From JANNRW01 sp031401815 (GTDB taxonomy: Bacteria > Desulfobacterota > Desulfuromonadia > Geobacterales > DSM-12255): 5,939 nucleotides of DNA. The stretch covers positions 1 to 5,939 of the forward strand of contig JANNRW010000463.1 in assembly GCA_031401815.1 (NCBI GenBank), in the 5' to 3' direction. The translations under genes were made by a program, and so were the position numbers. Every line of letters begins with the position of its first letter. Within the stretch, counting starts at the first letter, position 1. Shown piece after piece: positions 5,112-5,939 of this stretch. The notes below the pieces were generated by a model, which ran no database searches, had not been told where the DNA came from, and worked only from the letters and a program-made list of their open reading frames with translations.

Positions 5112-5178
5112 GGATACTGCCAGATGTATGCAGACTTTAGACGACTCAGACAAAACGCGAATTTCGGAAGGCATTAAA

Positions 5179-5772
5179 ATGAAAACTCCCATAAGAGGTT
5201 TAAACGCATTAGCGTCAATGCTTCTCATGACGCCACTCGTAACATCTTGTGCATTCCACCAGCAACTGCCCAGCAACTGGACTCTCCCTGCACCGATTCA
5301 AATCGGAAATTGCCCTGATATTTCCGGTATATACGTCAGCATGGGTGAGACAATCAAAAACAAAACTACAATCCCGCTAATTTATGAGCTGTTTGTTACT
5401 GCTAAAGACCGCAAACAGTATCCGTTGGCAAGATGGCAGGAGGTGAGTCATATTTCTATTCAACAACAAGGCCAGGATCTGCTTGAAATAGCCGCTTGGA
5501 AAGGCAAAGAAACCCTTTATTCCTCAACTCTTTCAAAGGAGTCCAATGATTTTATTTGCGAAGAAGGATGGGTAAAAGTTGAGACATCTTATTTGCAGGG
5601 TTACAGTAGCAGTGCGGCAGGGTTCAACTCGGTCAGCAGGAATTTTTCCGTTTCTGGTGGATACTTACTGGAAAAGCGAGAGAGCAACAGCATTATCATG
5701 TTCTCGATTCTTCCTGTAATCGGATCATCCGTTGAATGGTTCAGATTTGCACAAAATAGAAAATCAGAATGA
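5179..5772 (+). CDS. Uncharacterised lipoprotein
   Basis: A 197-residue predicted lipoprotein of unknown role. The ATG at 5179 is chosen over one at 5128 because GGAAGG (5166-5171) lies 7 nt upstream and it starts a proper signal sequence: MKTPIR, a hydrophobic stretch NALASMLLMTPL, then lipobox VTSC with C24 as the lipidated residue. The mature protein has NCPDISGIYVSMGE (44-57), a CPDISGxY-type motif seen in small uncharacterised bacterial lipoproteins. Next come alternating polar/hydrophobic strands (HISIQQQGQDLLEIAAWKGK), DFICEEGWVKVETSYLQGY (124-142) and a glycine/serine-rich part before a hydrophobic IIMFSILPVIG (172-182). C45 and C127 could form a disulphide. It is probably anchored in a membrane and facing the periplasm. 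It stands alone, 67 nt after the glutaredoxin remnant, with no clear promoter or operon partner. Function unknown. Confidence 0.75.
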   Translation: MKTPIRGLNALASMLLMTPLVTSCAFHQQLPSNWTLPAPIQIGNCPDISGIYVSMGETIKNKTTIPLIYELFVTAKDRKQYPLARWQEVSHISIQQQGQDLLEIAAWKGKETLYSSTLSKESNDFICEEGWVKVETSYLQGYSSSAAGFNSVSRNFSVSGGYLLEKRESNSIIMFSILPVIGSSVEWFRFAQNRKSE

Positions 5773-5854
5773 TACCCGCATTGATTTATGACTGAACCAG
5801 AAGTGAAATCAAAGAGCAAACATCATTGCCCTTTGGGATTACCAACAAGTACTG

Positions 5855-5939
5855 CTACCCTTTCTTCACCGTGAAACTGAAAGTCGCCCCTGAACCCTCT
5901 GCACTGTTTTCCACCCATACCGTCCCTCCGTGAAGCTGG
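5855..5939 (-). CDS. Second sensor histidine kinase, C-terminal end (gene runs off the right edge)
   Basis: The last 28 codons of a histidine kinase ATPase domain, ending at TAG (5855-5857). The peptide begins QLHGGTVWVENSAEGSGATF and finishes SFTVKKG, the terminal strands after the G2 box. Aligned with the PhoR end in this window (from QLHGGTVRAEN), 18 of 26 positions are identical, and 17 nt are identical at DNA level (1221-1237 and 5874-5890). The kinase is therefore close to PhoR, possibly a paralogue or a second Pho-type sensor. Whether the gene is intact, and what it senses, cannot be seen here. It has the same orientation as phoBR, with brnTA and the lipoprotein gene lying between. Confidence 0.8.
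   Translation of the reverse strand, partial: QLHGGTVWVENSAEGSGATFSFTVKKG

Noticed and set aside
5128..5178. Earlier ATG (5128) as the lipoprotein start
   Set aside because: It would bury the signal sequence behind 17 polar residues and has a poor ribosome site; ATG 5179 has GGAAGG at 7 nt.
5773..5854. Terminator between the convergent lipoprotein and kinase genes
   Set aside because: Only a CCCTTTGGG 3-bp palindrome is visible, not enough for a terminator.

Overview
The window looks like part of a Gram-negative, mid-GC bacterial chromosome. The PhoR/PhoB/PstS/PsiE set, the small zinc-ribbon gene and the glutaredoxin-type fragment recall Geobacter-like Desulfuromonadota. That placement rests on recall of protein character, not on a search, and should be held at moderate confidence.

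Left two thirds (1-3753) is a phosphate-starvation locus. On the minus strand lie the two-component pair phoB (2968-3645) and phoR (1196-2971), which overlap by 4 nt, then a PsiE-family membrane protein (317-754) and the start of a PstS phosphate-binding protein (218 to beyond base 1). A small plus-strand CxxC/CxxC zinc-ribbon protein (935-1126) sits between phoR and psiE, convergent with phoR and divergent from psiE. Four candidate Pho boxes precede phoB, psiE, pstS and the zinc-ribbon gene. Each has 7-bp repeats at an 11-bp period. In three of them (pstS, zinc ribbon, phoB) a -10 hexamer starts exactly 10 nt after the last repeat, as in classic enterobacterial Pho promoters. The expected circuit is that PhoR phosphorylates PhoB at low phosphate, and PhoB activates its own operon, pstS, psiE and the small zinc-ribbon gene.

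Middle (about 3754-4293) has no convincing intact gene. It holds mobile-element-like debris: three copies of a GTATTCTGGG word, a minus-strand coding remnant, a CTATGCTGCAC near-tandem repeat, and a perfect 17-bp inverted repeat followed by a second copy of AAAACCGGACA.

Right part (4294-5939) is accessory in character. A brnT-brnA type II toxin-antitoxin operon sits behind a near-consensus promoter whose -10 lies inside a palindrome, with the toxin ATG at the expected transcription start. Then come the C-terminal fragment of a glutaredoxin-like protein that lacks its active-site half, an unrecognised lipoprotein gene, and, on the minus strand at the window edge, the last 28 codons of a second sensor histidine kinase resembling the PhoR C-terminus. 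The arrangement suggests that mobile or accessory DNA accumulated between phoB and a neighbouring kinase gene.
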